Source: Scilla litardierei (taxonomy: Eukaryota; Streptophyta; Magnoliopsida; Asparagales; Asparagaceae). Taken from it: a DNA stretch of 64,000 nt. The notes beneath the pieces are model-generated. The model was not told the DNA's origin, ran no database searches, and saw only the letters and a list, made by a program, of their open reading frames with translations. The position numbers and the translations under genes are program-made. This document shows, in pieces, positions 36,530 to 50,445 of this stretch (positions within the stretch are counted from its first letter, which is position 1; each line of letters opens with the position of its first letter). The stretch covers positions 113,468,301 through 113,532,300 of the forward strand of contig CM061135.1 of assembly GCA_030789695.1 (NCBI GenBank). The letters are read 5' to 3'.

Positions 36530-39213
36530 TTGTCGCTTCACGGGTGTTTGTTGTTTTCCATGCGCAGGAGTTCAAGAAGTCTCGACGACTTGATCCCCGT
36601 TGATCCAGAGATTAACGCCACCCTTAGGCGTTTGGCCGCCGAGAAGCGAAGAAGAGAGGATCCTGAAGCCATGGAGGAGAACACGCCGCCTCGCAAGTCC
36701 CTGTTGGAGTACTCGATGCCATCTATCGAGTCCACTTCCGCCATCCGTCCTCCAGCTATTACGGCCCAAAGCTTCGAGCTAAAGCCGTCTTTGGTGACAT
36801 GGATCTAGCAGGATCAGTTTTCGGGTGCACCCATGGAGAGCCCGATCGAGCATCTAGACTCCTTCTTGGAGAAATGTGACACCTTCCGGATTAATGGTGT
36901 CACGACTGAGGCGATCCGTCTGAAGCTGTTCCCCTTCTCGTTGCGAGACAAAGCCAAGCAATGGCTTAGGGGGAAGGACCCCAACACTTTCAATACCTGG
37001 GAGAAGCTCTCCTTGCATGAAGCTTGGATGAGATACAAGGAGATGCAGAGAATATGCCCTCACCATGAGCTTCCAAAGTGGCAGATTATTAATCTGTTCT
37101 ACAATGGGCTGAGGGATGACCTAAAATCTTCTATGGACGCCGCGGCTGGGGGTTCCTTCATGTCAAGGAGCGAGGAAGATGCCGGACATATTCTGGAAAA
37201 TATGGCATCCAACAATGAGCGGTGGTGTGACGAGAGAGCCACACCCAGGTCTGGGGGTATACACAGAGTTGAGGACGTCGACAAACTTTCAAGCAAGTTC
37301 GACTTGCTTTCGACCCAGATCTCTGCACTAATGGTAGGAGCCGATGGGGCCGGTACACAACAGATTGCTGCGGTAGAATCCGAGGTTTTTGGGGAATTCG
37401 ATGGCGGTGACGTCTCACCACCGTTGGATCAGGCGAGCGCACTATTTTACAACCCCACGGGAAATGCACCGTATCCACCAAGAACCAATTCCAACCCGAC
37501 CTACTCTCCAAACAACCGGAACCACCCTAACTTTGGTTACCGGGCACCATTCCAACCCTCGCCGCCTCAGCAACCGCAGCAACAAACATATCAGCCGACT
37601 AGGCCACAGCAGAGTCAGTTTCAGCAGCAACAATATCAGCAGCAGCCTCAGCAACAATATTACACCCCCAGGAATCAGCAGCCAATCCAGCAGCAGCAGC
37701 AGTATGGCCAACAAAGGGCCGTCTCTCCGGTTGAGTCTCTCTTGACTCAATATATAACCAACCAGGAGAAGATCAATCAAAAGCTGGAGATGGGTCAGCG
37801 GGCCCTCACGGACCAAGTAACCCAGCTGGGGTTACAAGTGGCGACCCTTTCAAGGTCACAAAACCAATTGCCGCCACAGCCTGAGGTGAACCCGAGGGGA
37901 GCAACCCAAACATCGGCACTCGTGCACGAGCACGCAAATGTGTCCGCTATCGTTCTGAGAAGCGGGACACAAATCCCTACTAGAGTGCCCCCTAACAGAC
38001 CGGAAGCACCGTTGGTCGTCGAGCGACCGATCGAAAAATCAAACGACGTCGGTGCTTCGTCATCAAATCCTACGACTCCAGAGGGAGTCTCTGAAGAAGA
38101 GAAGAAGAAGAACGAGGAAGGGAGCCTGAAAGTGTTCAAACCCATTGTGCCTTTTCCACAACGGTTAGCTCAGGCCAAAATCAATGAGAAATATGGCAAG
38201 TTCTTCGCCATGGTCAAGGATCTGAGCTTGCAAATCCCCTTCCTGGAAGCAATCGAAACAATCCCCTCCTATGCGAAATTCCTAAAGGATTTGGTGACGA
38301 GAGGGTCTAGAAAGGAGAAAGTAGTGTTGACGGCGGAGTGCAGCGCTCTCATCCAAAGGGCAAATCCGTCGAAACTTAAAGACCCGGGGAGCTTCTCAAT
38401 CCCTTGCACGATCGGGGCAGTAAAGATTCATCGTGCACTCATCGATCTCGGAGCGAGTGTCAGTTTGATGCCCTTATCGATGTATAAGAGGATAGGAATG
38501 GGTGATTTGGAGCCCACCGGTATGACCCTACAACTTGCTGACCGGTCGGTCAAATATCCGGTGGGGATTGTGGATGACCTCCCCGTCAATGTAAAAGGGG
38601 TGCATGTGTCAGTGGACTTCGTTGTCATGGACATGCCTGAAGACACACACACCCCCATCATCCTGGGACGGCCTTTCATGGCCACTGCCGGCGTTTTGAT
38701 TGATGTGAAGAATGGAAAACTTTCACTAAACGTCAGCGGAGAAAAGGTTGAATTTGATCTGGGGTTGTCCATGAAGTACCCCGATCCCCCAGATGACCCT
38801 CGGTGTAATTTGCTGGAGGTGGAAGAAGATAAAGCTGATGAAGAGAGCTCCTGGGAGATTCTCTTAAGAACCCCCCCCCCGATAACTTGGGGGATTCAGA
38901 AGACCAAGACGGCCCCAAGAACAATGATGCTGCTGGGAAAGCGAGTGCAGCACGTACGACCCCTCCCGGGTTCCCCAAGGCTCCTCCTGCGAGGAAAACG
39001 GGGAAAGAACCCATGGACCTCACCAAAGGCGAGGTCCGGATCCTTAAGAAGATGGCGGCAAACGCCAATACAAAGGAGAAGCCCCCGGATCCCAAAAACA
39101 AGGAGAGGGTAGTCGAGCAAATCTTTCTCCAGCCGCTGACTACTCCAAAGGCCATGAGCACCGATGAAGAAGATATGCCGAACTTCGGGCATCACCCGTA
39201 TCAACCACCGTGA
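36530..39213 (+). pseudogene. Athila-type gag-protease gene with one stop and one frameshift
   Basis: One frame runs from ATG 36530 (a second ATG at 36560 is an alternative start), is broken by TAG at 36806-36808, and continues to 39112. The capsid-type Gag domain lies just after the stop (PIEHLDSFLEKCDTFRING, SLRDKAKQWLRG). A glutamine/proline-rich linker occupies about residues 215-300 of the 759-codon second part. The retropepsin-like protease has DLGAS at residues 538-542 (the usual plant Athila variant of DTGAS) and ILGRPF at 610-615. No CCHC knuckle was seen. At a C10 run (38871-38880) the protein-like frame shifts; in the next frame, basic and proline-rich sequence continues to a stop at 39213. 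Gag packages RNA and protease processes the polyprotein in virus-like particles. The breaks make this copy non-functional unless suppressed. Confidence 0.9.
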
Positions 39214-40214
39214 ACATCACTTGCAGGCGTCGAGCCAACGACGTTAAACAAGTGCGCTTCATGGGAGGCAACCCATGCTCTAAACTTTTGCCCCACTTTT
39301 TAGTGTTATTTTTGACTTTATTTTATCTATTTTTATAAATAAAATCAGCCGCAAGAACATCCGTTCAAGGACTTAGAAAATCTGTTGGTTTTTGCAGGAA
39401 ACAAAGCCCCAACCGATCGGTTGATAACTCAACCGATCGGTTGGGATGTATCAGATACAAGCCGCAACTGTCCCCAAATGAACTGATCGGTTGAAGAATG
39501 GAGAGACCGTGTGACAGACCGGGTGATCTGGGGAGAATTCTCGAGAAATTTTTGGGAAATATCAACCGATCGGTTGAGTTAGAGCACGATCGGTTGAGGC
39601 AACCGGGTGAGCAACCCTCAATTCTCGGGAAAATGAGTGGAGCGGCCAACCGATCGGTTGACAAGTCAACCGACCGGTTCGCCTGTAGCACTTCTTCGGC
39701 AAGAATTTTCGACCTAACAGTCAACCGATCGGGTGACAAGTCACCCGATCGGTTCGACTTAAACCCCTATAAATACCCCCGACCACCCGTTCGCATTCAC
39801 CCTCACCCGATCGCCCATTCCGCCGTCGATTCACCTCCTTCTCCTCCCCAACGGCTGGATTTCACTCCCCCACGTCCTCCACTCCTCCAATACTCCCTCT
39901 ATCCACCTCCTCCACCAATCTCTCCATCATTTTCACTCCCTCTCTCCTTTCATTTCGAATTTCTGACCTAATCCCCCCACACAACGCCCATTTTCAAAAT
40001 TCTTGCTGAAGAAGATCGCCGCGGCTCCACACTTCTCCCATTGCACGGCGTGGGGACATCTACGAGCAAGCTTCGCCATTTCGCTTGGGTAAACTCGCTC
40101 CTTAGCTCAATTTTAATTTTGCCCCAAATATTTCATTTGCTCGTTGGTCGTGTTTCATGTTTGTGTTGATTCATTGTATTTTGCATACTCACGCACACAC
40201 ACGACACCCGCACA
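39214..40214 (+). other. Region between gag-protease and second ORF, with palindromes and an internal TATA box
   Basis: Just after the gag-protease stop is an Athila-typical block (CAACGACGTTAAACAAGTGC, then GGGAGGCAACCCATG). From 39405 to 39755 the same AACCGATCGGTTG palindromes as in the LTR recur at least eight times. A TATA box at 39768-39775 follows, then a C-rich leader. No pol sequence is present where Athila elements normally carry it. Confidence 0.7.
39723..39775 (+). promoter_or_regulatory. Internal palindrome plus TATA cassette upstream of the second ORF
   Basis: 39723-39754 has two perfect 15-base arms (AACCGATCGGGTGAC and its complement) around AA, followed after 13 bases by TATAAATA. 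Order and spacing copy the LTR promoter at 35350-35404. It lies about 440 bases upstream of the ATG at 40215, a plausible internal promoter for that ORF. Confidence 0.6.
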
Positions 40215-40571
40215 ATGGCTCCCCGCCGTGTTAAGCCCATCGACACCAGCTCTTCGAACCCTAGGCCCACCCGTCGTACTCGTCGCACACAGCCCCCCGC
40301 TCAACCCACCACCTCCAACCCATCTACCCCCGCTCAATTCCAAGCCGATGACCAAGCCGACCGATTCACGGCCATGATCCTCCTAGCTGGACAGGGTGGT
40401 CGGATAACCGAGGAGTCCATCGACCGAGACCTCCCCTTTCTTCAAAGCTTCATTCGCCACATCCGTGAAGACCCACCCGATGTCTCCGAGCTCCACATTC
40501 CACCCCCCACGACTCCTGGTCCCCAGCGCAGGCCCCCATCACCACCCCCAGAGGGTGGTGCCCCTGCTTGA
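40215..40571 (+). CDS. Short second ORF of the Athila-type element (118 aa), position of the env-like ORF
   Basis: An intact frame in a C-rich context. The N-terminus is basic and proline-rich (MAPRRVKPIDTSSS, then RRTRRTQPP). A folded-looking middle follows (DRFTAMILLAGQGGRITEES, DLPFLQSFIRHIRED), then a proline tail ending EGGAPA. Athila elements carry a second ORF at this place, called env-like, of several hundred residues. This one is far shorter and shows no transmembrane segment or signal peptide. It may be the N-terminus of such an ORF after internal deletion or an element-specific protein. Its own upstream TATA cassette supports expression. Function unknown. Confidence 0.5.
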   Translation: MAPRRVKPIDTSSSNPRPTRRTRRTQPPAQPTTSNPSTPAQFQADDQADRFTAMILLAGQGGRITEESIDRDLPFLQSFIRHIREDPPDVSELHIPPPTTPGPQRRPPSPPPEGGAPA

Positions 40572-42450
<1,879 letters not shown>

Positions 42451-42461
42451 TTGGGGGATTT
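42451..42461 (+). other. Polypurine tract of the Athila-type element
   Basis: TTGGGGGATTT immediately precedes the 3' LTR; the preceding bases complete the Athila motif AGCTTGGGGGATTTTGA. Confidence 0.85.
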
Positions 42462-44042
42462 TGACGTGCGTTTATATTTCATATATTCACGCACGTTTTC
42501 TTTTGCGTTTCTCCGTATTTTCCGCCGTCTTTTATTCGTTTTCTCGTATTTTCTCGTTTTGTTTCACTTTTCTTTGTTTCTCCATGTTTGCAGGAGATTG
42601 CCCGCGTAGGGGACGTTTAACGACGATATCTCAAGTCCCCGGAGCAACGGGAGGAGTCACGCGTGATCCAGGGGGTCAAACGACGAAGATTACATCTTTC
42701 AGCCCCTCACCCGGTCGGTTGGTCATCTCCAACCGATCGGATGATGCACGCATGCACCACCCGGTCTCAGCCGGAGCTCAAGTGAATGTCACCCGACCGG
42801 TTCACAGGCCGGTTCAAACGGGGCTGATTCTCTGTCTTTTCAAGCCAAATTCCAACCGATCGGGTGACTCTCACCCGATCGGTTCATCTGTAGCTGATGC
42901 TGAGGAGCCGAGACACGGGCACCCAACCGATCCCTTCACCCGATGGCGCCAAGATCCAACCGGTCACTCCAAGAACTCAACCGACCGGTTCATATGACCG
43001 GGTGAAAGTCCTCCGTTTTCTGTTTATTATCTGTAACGGATCACCCGATCGGTTGACTTGTCAACCGATCGGGTGATACGAGATCCTATAAATAAGACCC
43101 CTAGGGTTCCAGAAACGGGGGAGCTGCTAGTTTTTACTGTTTTCTCCTATTTGTGACGGCTGTAATTACTTTTCTATTGTAACTCTTCGGATCTTTCTTA
43201 AACTTTAGTATTATCTTAATTGCTCTACTACCTTCGCATTCCAATCGTCTGATTATGATTTCAACGGTTCATTTTCGTTTAGATCGCTTTTTAATGAATA
43301 TTTGTGAGTAGTTCCCAAATCTGGGATCTTGGCGGAAACCCCTTCGGGGCTCTTCCCGATGCATCCATAGGGTTAGGAAATCAATAGGGATTAGGAATCT
43401 AACGGTTACGCGGGGTGTTTTATTGTCATCGGCGGGAAAAAGACCGCCTTTGACCGTTGGGCCAAGGGGGAATAAACTTGGCGGTTGACTCCCTAGCCAT
43501 AGCTCACGCCCTTAGCGTAGACGTCGAATCCTAGCGCGCGGGAGCGGCAGGATGAGACGTTGGGAGTTATCGTTGCGAGCTTAGTGCTCCCAGAATCGAT
43601 CAGTGTTAATGGACACGGGAGTGCCCACTGATCGAACCCGAGAAGTCCGGTGTATCATCATGGGCACCGACCGGAATATCGGGCCCATGGGATGACGGTA
43701 CCACTTTTAGAGGCAACGTCTCACCATTAGACCCTAATTCCGATCGCCATCCTACCTGTAGGTCGTATCGGCGAGAGTCGCTCGTTGGAGTGGAAACCAA
43801 AGTCCCGGGTTTATTTTCTTATTGTTCATACCTTGCATTCCCTTACCGTGACAACCCATCAACTGATCCGGGCTAGCTCGCCCACTGGGTGATTTCGGTC
43901 CTCCTTGACACAAGCACATCCTAGCCTCCCTGTGTTCGACCCCCAAGCCACACTACAACACCGTGCGCTTGCAGTTACAAATATCTAAACCCTCACGCGG
44001 GTCCCCGGCCATTTGCGGCTAGCAAACCGGGGGCAAACGTCA
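42462..44042 (+). repeat. 3' LTR of the Athila-type element
   Basis: Same limits as the 5' LTR (TGACGTGCG...AACGTCA). Many of the differences between the two are C/T or G/A changes at CG sites, as expected from cytosine methylation. A 229-codon frame at 42308-42997 crosses the LTR edge and is not a gene. Confidence 0.93.
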
Positions 44043-45619
44043 CCTGTCTCAAAAAAAGTCGACTGTGTTTTGTTCTACAGTCACCTGTTATGCACAAACT
44101 TTTATAGTCTAGTTTTGGGCTTCTCTGCTTTATTTCCCACAGGCGACTCATGAACGATTCACAGGCGCCTGTCCAAGTGACAGTCGACTATGTTTTGTAA
44201 ATCAGTCGCATGTCTGTCTTTTGCCCAAAATCTATTGATCTGTCTTTTATGACCAGACGACTTATGTTGGATTTACAATCGACTGTCCATTGGATCAGTC
44301 GACTGTCAATGCTGCATCAGTCGTCTGTCTGTGAGCCAAATTGTTGACTCAGCTCTCTGGAAAATTTCAGGGTTTTGACAGTCATCTGTATAAGGTTTTA
44401 CAGTCGCCTGTTCTGATTAACAGTCGACTATTATCTACTTATCAGTCGCATGTCCTGTTATTCTAGATGTTTTCCAGAATTCTTTAACTTGCCAATCTTG
44501 CGGCCAGTCGTATGTAGTAGGTTTTACAGTCGCCTGTTGGTTCAACAGTCGACTATCTATGCTTCATCAGTCGACTGTCCACGTGGTAAGTTACCGTTAT
44601 AAATTCTCACCTACCCTATCTGACTATGCAACAGTCGACTGTGGTTTTCTCAACAGTCGACTGTCACGAGCGCAGATTCTATCCGTTGAGAGTTTTCTCA
44701 CATATTCCAGAAGGGTTTTTGCTAATTCTGTTTTGAGGATTTGAGAAACCTATATAAGGAGCATCTACTGTTCCATTGAGAGGTGACTCATTCCATTGCA
44801 AAATCTTTCAAGCTTTCATTCTCAAGATCAAAGCTCTTAAAATCCTAAAGCCCTAAGAATTCCTATCTTCAATCTCTTGCTCTCCAACCTAGAACCAAAG
44901 AGATATCTTCTAGGCATTTAGTGCAGTCAAGATAAATGGCTTTCCTCTCTTCCAAGAGAGTCTTCAACACACAAAACACTTATTCTTCAAGTTCTACTTC
45001 AAGGCATAGGTGATTGTAAGTGTTGCTCTCAATTTCATAACGTTCGTTATTTGAATTCACTCTCGGGTTGTGAGAGTGGTTTGCTTGATCCCAGGTTGTG
45101 GGAGTCAAAGTCAATCGATTGTATTTCGATTTCACTTGTACGGTTGCTACAAGTGGGTTTTAAGGAAACCTCAAGTTAGGGTACTAACTTGAATATCCCG
45201 AGGTATCCGGGGGGGAGGGACGTAGGATTACCGGGAACAAGTCAGGAAGTGACTTGGGTAATCCGAACCCTTGAAACATCCTTGTGTTTGCATTTTGTTT
45301 CACTTTGGGTTTAATTTCTATTCCGCACTATTTTGTTGGTTAGCATTTAAATTGGTGTAACTATCGTTTTAAATTGCTTAAACACTATTCAACCCCCCTT
45401 CTAGTGTTTTCTCCATAGCCAGGGTCCTTACAGGTTCCATCTTCAAGGTACGAGATCTAAAACATAGAGCTTTAACTTTTTACCTCCACCATTCTATAAT
45501 CAATCTTGAGTCGACAGTCTAGAGACGAACCTCTGTGGGTCGATCTCACTACACCAAGCTCCCTCTCTTCCTTAAGTTCCCTACTAACTTAAGCATCGGA
45601 GGGGATTTGGGTCGGAACC

Positions 45620-48270
45620 TGTCACGACCCGCTTCCCAGGATACCCGATAAGTATGAATCTGTATCATGTATTCTCGAAACTACTGGTGTGAAGAAAAAC
45701 GAGGAGAGAGAAAAGAAGTACTGCTCGGAACAGAAAACTCCGCTGGCCACTGCGCACGTGCTGGGAAGTACAAATAAAGCTCCATTATATAAATAACACA
45801 GAGCACTAAACAAAAGTACAGCCACTTTATTAATACAATGATACATCTTTTACATATACCCTCTGTACAAGGGGGTACAAAAGTGGATACAACAAAAGAG
45901 AAACCCCAACCCAAAAAGTACAAAAAGGTGTCCACACCCAGTACAAAACACCCACTAATCTACCCCAGGAAAGTCCAACTGGGCGAAGTTGCCCACATGC
46001 TCTACCTCTGAACTGGGAATAACAGCTGGTGTCGGAACCCGCATAAGATGCTCTGGTCTTATTCCTGAAAACCACAATGTGGGACACGTCAACGCGTAAG
46101 CTAGTAGAAACTCCTAACACTCTAGTAGGATCCACTTTTAGAACTGGTCTCCCTAATAGGCAACCTAACTACAAGTGTCACATCAATCTCACGGTTTATG
46201 CAGAAATTAAGAACAGAACACAAGTGCTGAAAATAAACAACAGAATGCAGAACTGAAGTAAAATTACTGCTTAAATTAATTAAAATTAAACATTGTTCTG
46301 ATTTGGAACCCAGGTAAACCGTAGGACACCAAGGAAGTGGACTTCACCCAGGGTGGGTGAAAAGTGGTACCACCCCAACGACACAAGCACTGGAGGGGCC
46401 TCTCGTAACTCCGTACCCGAACAGGGCAAGGTACAGGAGCGAGACTCATCTCGGTTTTTCTTGGGACAAACGGAGAAAACCATCATTTACCGATATGGTA
46501 CGACACGAGCACACCAGCGGCCTCTCTAGCCCTCTCAAACTCCCCTACCGGGGGTGACACATTGGGCGAGATATACTACTATTGTCCGCTCCTTAACACC
46601 TAAATTTACCCGTGTTTCCCCAAACCCACATCCAGAGTCTCACCCATTTTAGAATGGATTGAGCGCTCCCGATGTCAAACTCTCTGCTCACTCTCAGTTT
46701 TTAGAATTTTCATCATTGTATCTCATCGTTGTTTTCGACAACGATTCGTTAGTGATCTCAACTACCGCTTTTACTTCATCATTACACTTATCTCTTATCC
46801 TCATCATCACATAGAGCACAACATCGAATAGCATGATAACTGAAATAGAACAAAAACATAAAATAGCAAAGTATGGCATGATAGTATTCTAAAACTTGAA
46901 TCTGTCTAAACAGTAATAACAGAAAGAACAGCCAGTTTGACCTAACTACAGTCAGTTTAAGCCTCTGGTCTCTTCACAAAAGTTGTATATCTATGGGTTC
47001 TACACAAGCACAGCAAATTTCAGAGAAACATTCCAAGTTCATGAATTATAGTGAATTTTCTCAGAACAGGCACAATTTTAGTCTGTAGAATCAGAGACTA
47101 AGGCATTTTCAAGTCCAAATTACTACTAATTAAAGGCAGAATTAGAATTTCGGAAAATTACAGAGGAAAATTACAAGTTGAAGAGCTTGAAGCCAGCTTT
47201 CCAACGGTACCAAGAGTACACTGTCATTAAGTGTTCATGGAGTTCTGCTCATTTTACTGAAAGGTGTACAGACTGTCTAAAAACAGACCAGTTTCAGAAA
47301 CCGAATTTTAACCCTATTTTTCAGTTCGAATTTGCAAAAATAGTAAACTTAAAAGTTATTAAGGACTTCAATATGTACAACATATATGTTTTTCATGCAT
47401 TTCCATGTAGCTAATTAGGTGCAGCAAGCTACCATAGTCTCAGCCAGTTTTGAGCAAATTTCAGCATGTTGTTCTTCTAACCAATTACATGTTTAACATC
47501 TAATTTACAGAATTAGAGCTAGTTTCAAAATTAAGTCCTACTAATGGATTAGAAATTTGTACCTCAAAAAGTCCTTCTCAAAGTTCCTTGGCCCTTCTTC
47601 TTAATCATTGAAGAACTTGAAGCTTTTCTTCTCCAACTACTTCTCCTTCAAAATTTATAGATTGATGATGGAGATAGTTTGGCCTAGGTGGTGGTTGTGG
47701 TGGTTGTGGTGGTTGTGGTGGTGGAGTTGGTGGTGAAAGAGTAGGAGGGAGGTGGGGGAGTAGGTGGTAGCCATGGTGGAAGAGAAAGGGAAGAGAAAAA
47801 GAAAGAAAGATGGTTCTCATTTTGTTTTCTTTTGTTTTCTTTTTCTCTAAAATTTTCCCATTTTAAATCTCATCCCATGAATGAGTCATTCCTTAATCTC
47901 CTCTCGTAATGACACCTAGTTAGGAGTTAGGTGAGAATCATTCTCCTAATGCCACATGAGTTGGGGTCAGGTGAGAATTAATATTCATATGACACCTAGC
48001 ATGAAGAGGTGGCATGTCATGACGGATTAGGATTTTAATTTTTAATAAATAGGAATACATGCATTAATACTAGGTACCATCCATTATACATGTATTTACT
48101 CATGTATACTTCATTTAATAATTCCAAATTATGAGTTGAAATCATTTAAAAATAATTCCTTCACTACAAAAGTTAAAGAAAAATATGTTAGGATCCCCAA
48201 AAATTATACGTACATATATACACCCAAAAATACGTACGTATACACGTTTATATGGATACTGGGTATTACA
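45620..48270 (-). repeat. LTR of the 7.5 kb element (3' LTR on the minus strand, 2,651 bp)
   Basis: Plus-strand limits TGTCACGACCC and GGGTATTACA. It aligns with 50446-53124 throughout. No coding frame is conserved between the two copies. A (GGTGGTTGT)n-type block near 47690-47730 varies in length between copies. Confidence 0.88.
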
Positions 48271-49785
48271 TTCTACCCACCTTAAAAACAAAGTCCGCCC
48301 TCGAACTTTCCAAAACTAAGGGTCTAACAGGAGATTGATTAGGTCCAAGGGTCTTCCCACCCATGAAATACAAACAATGATATAGGTATACATTATACAT
48401 TCATGTACATACACACTATACCATAGATCATATACACATATGTACCTACATACTAGTACGCCTATACATACAGACACATATATCAATACATGTACACAGT
48501 AATAAGTAGAAATATAGATACACCTAAAGCATCAATAAACACACCCGCATCTATACACTTACTTCACTCAAAACATATGTACTTACACAAAGATTTACAC
48601 AAGTATATGGTCAAAGACATATGCTATTTCATGGATACATATAGATATATCTAAATACATACACCTCTATATGTAATCACACACTCCTTATAATTATATA
48701 TATATCTACATACATACATGTTCACACGATATTTAAACACACCCTACTCATAAGTCACAGTGCTAGCATACTTACACATACACATACATATGGATACACC
48801 TAGATACGTCAAAGTATAGATCAAGTATACAACCAAGTATACATCCATCTATAGATACACATACTACTATACACATCACATCCAATATGTATACAACCTT
48901 GCTAACATACATATGTAAGTAGGTATATCCAAATATTGATGCACTTATAGTAGATAGTCATACACCAATAATGATACACACTGATATGATGCACAACATA
49001 TCAAGTGGGTAACCATACGCAAATATATCACTTAAGCACATAAGTATAAACACTTACAACTATATAGACAATTATATATAATAGTTCGCACACAAATATG
49101 TACACCGTATATATCATTATAGTAAATAGTCCTGTTAGTATGTATGTATAGTATATCAACATTCTAGTACATACTCACTTTATATATGCAAGGATACATA
49201 CATATGTATTCATATCCAACATTCACTCACGTAAATCTATATTTAACCACCTATATACTGCACAAATATACTTACATACAAGCCATCAACGTAACATATA
49301 TTCAATGCAGTATATATATACATACAACACTATATATATACTATAGCACAAGAATTATATCAATACAGTATATGTATATATATATACACACACACACACT
49401 TGTATACACAAGACATATCCATATATAAATCTTATTCACATGTTACACTCACATATCATCACATGATATATAAATACACACCAATATTGTACAACTTGGC
49501 ATACCTACTTATGTATATCTATACACTCCACTTAGTAAGCCAATATATTTCACACACTACTTATGATCCATATTCAAATGTGGTTATACATATATATACA
49601 TATCTTACTACATAAATTCATACAACCACATTTATAGTATGCATACACATATAATTATTCTATGTATACCATCATACACTCTTATACATCCAAATATACA
49701 TCAACCTAGACGTACAAGCAACATCCATATACCAACACATATATCATGAATTTATTTATACACCAATATTTATACTCATAGATAC

Positions 49786-49833
<48 letters not shown>

Positions 49834-50445
49834 CATCCATTAGATATCCATATACAAATATATCTACTTACATCCCATACATATAATTTAGTATCTATAC
49901 TTACAACTCTACATACAATCGTATAGTCATCCATATACACTCAAATGTAGACAATGCATGTATTAGCACATATTTATATATGACACACGGTATTTTATTA
50001 TACAGATAGCAAGTCTTACACACAGGTTCACACATCATATACTATCTACTCCTCAATCCATACAAACAACATTTCTATACATACACCTCATAGTTCCTCC
50101 ATATACGAACACTTATACTATGAATTATAAAGATACACACACGTAGTCATATAACGAATCTTACATACAGATATAGCTATAAATACGTGCCTACAAGGAT
50201 GCATGCCAATATACATACAACACTTACATATCCGTGCAAACACATAACCACCCACACATATATGTATATATATAATGTCTACCCATGCTTACCATCAAGA
50301 AGCTCTGTACCTTGGTTTTCCTAATACCAGTGCTTTATTTTAAGGCCGATCACCTACCCACCTTAGGACACAACTACCCCTATGGAGCATTACTCGTACT
50401 ATCCTTATACACGTTGCAATGTGGAGACCTGCATGGGCCACCATA
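48271..50445 (-). other. Non-coding internal region of the 7.5 kb element
   Basis: PPT at 48271-48283 (minus AAGGTGGGTAGAA), PBS-like motif at 50426-50443. Nearly everything between is ATACAC/TATATA simple sequence, with (CA)n(TA)n at 49791-49832. Frames here are only low-complexity Y/T/H/I-rich translations. Same organisation as I1 and I2 on the other strand. Confidence 0.75.

Noticed and set aside
49186..49615. Overlapping frames in the internal region of the 7.5 kb element
   Set aside because: Low-complexity ATACAC sequence gives Y/T/H/I-only peptides with no conservation in I1 or I2.
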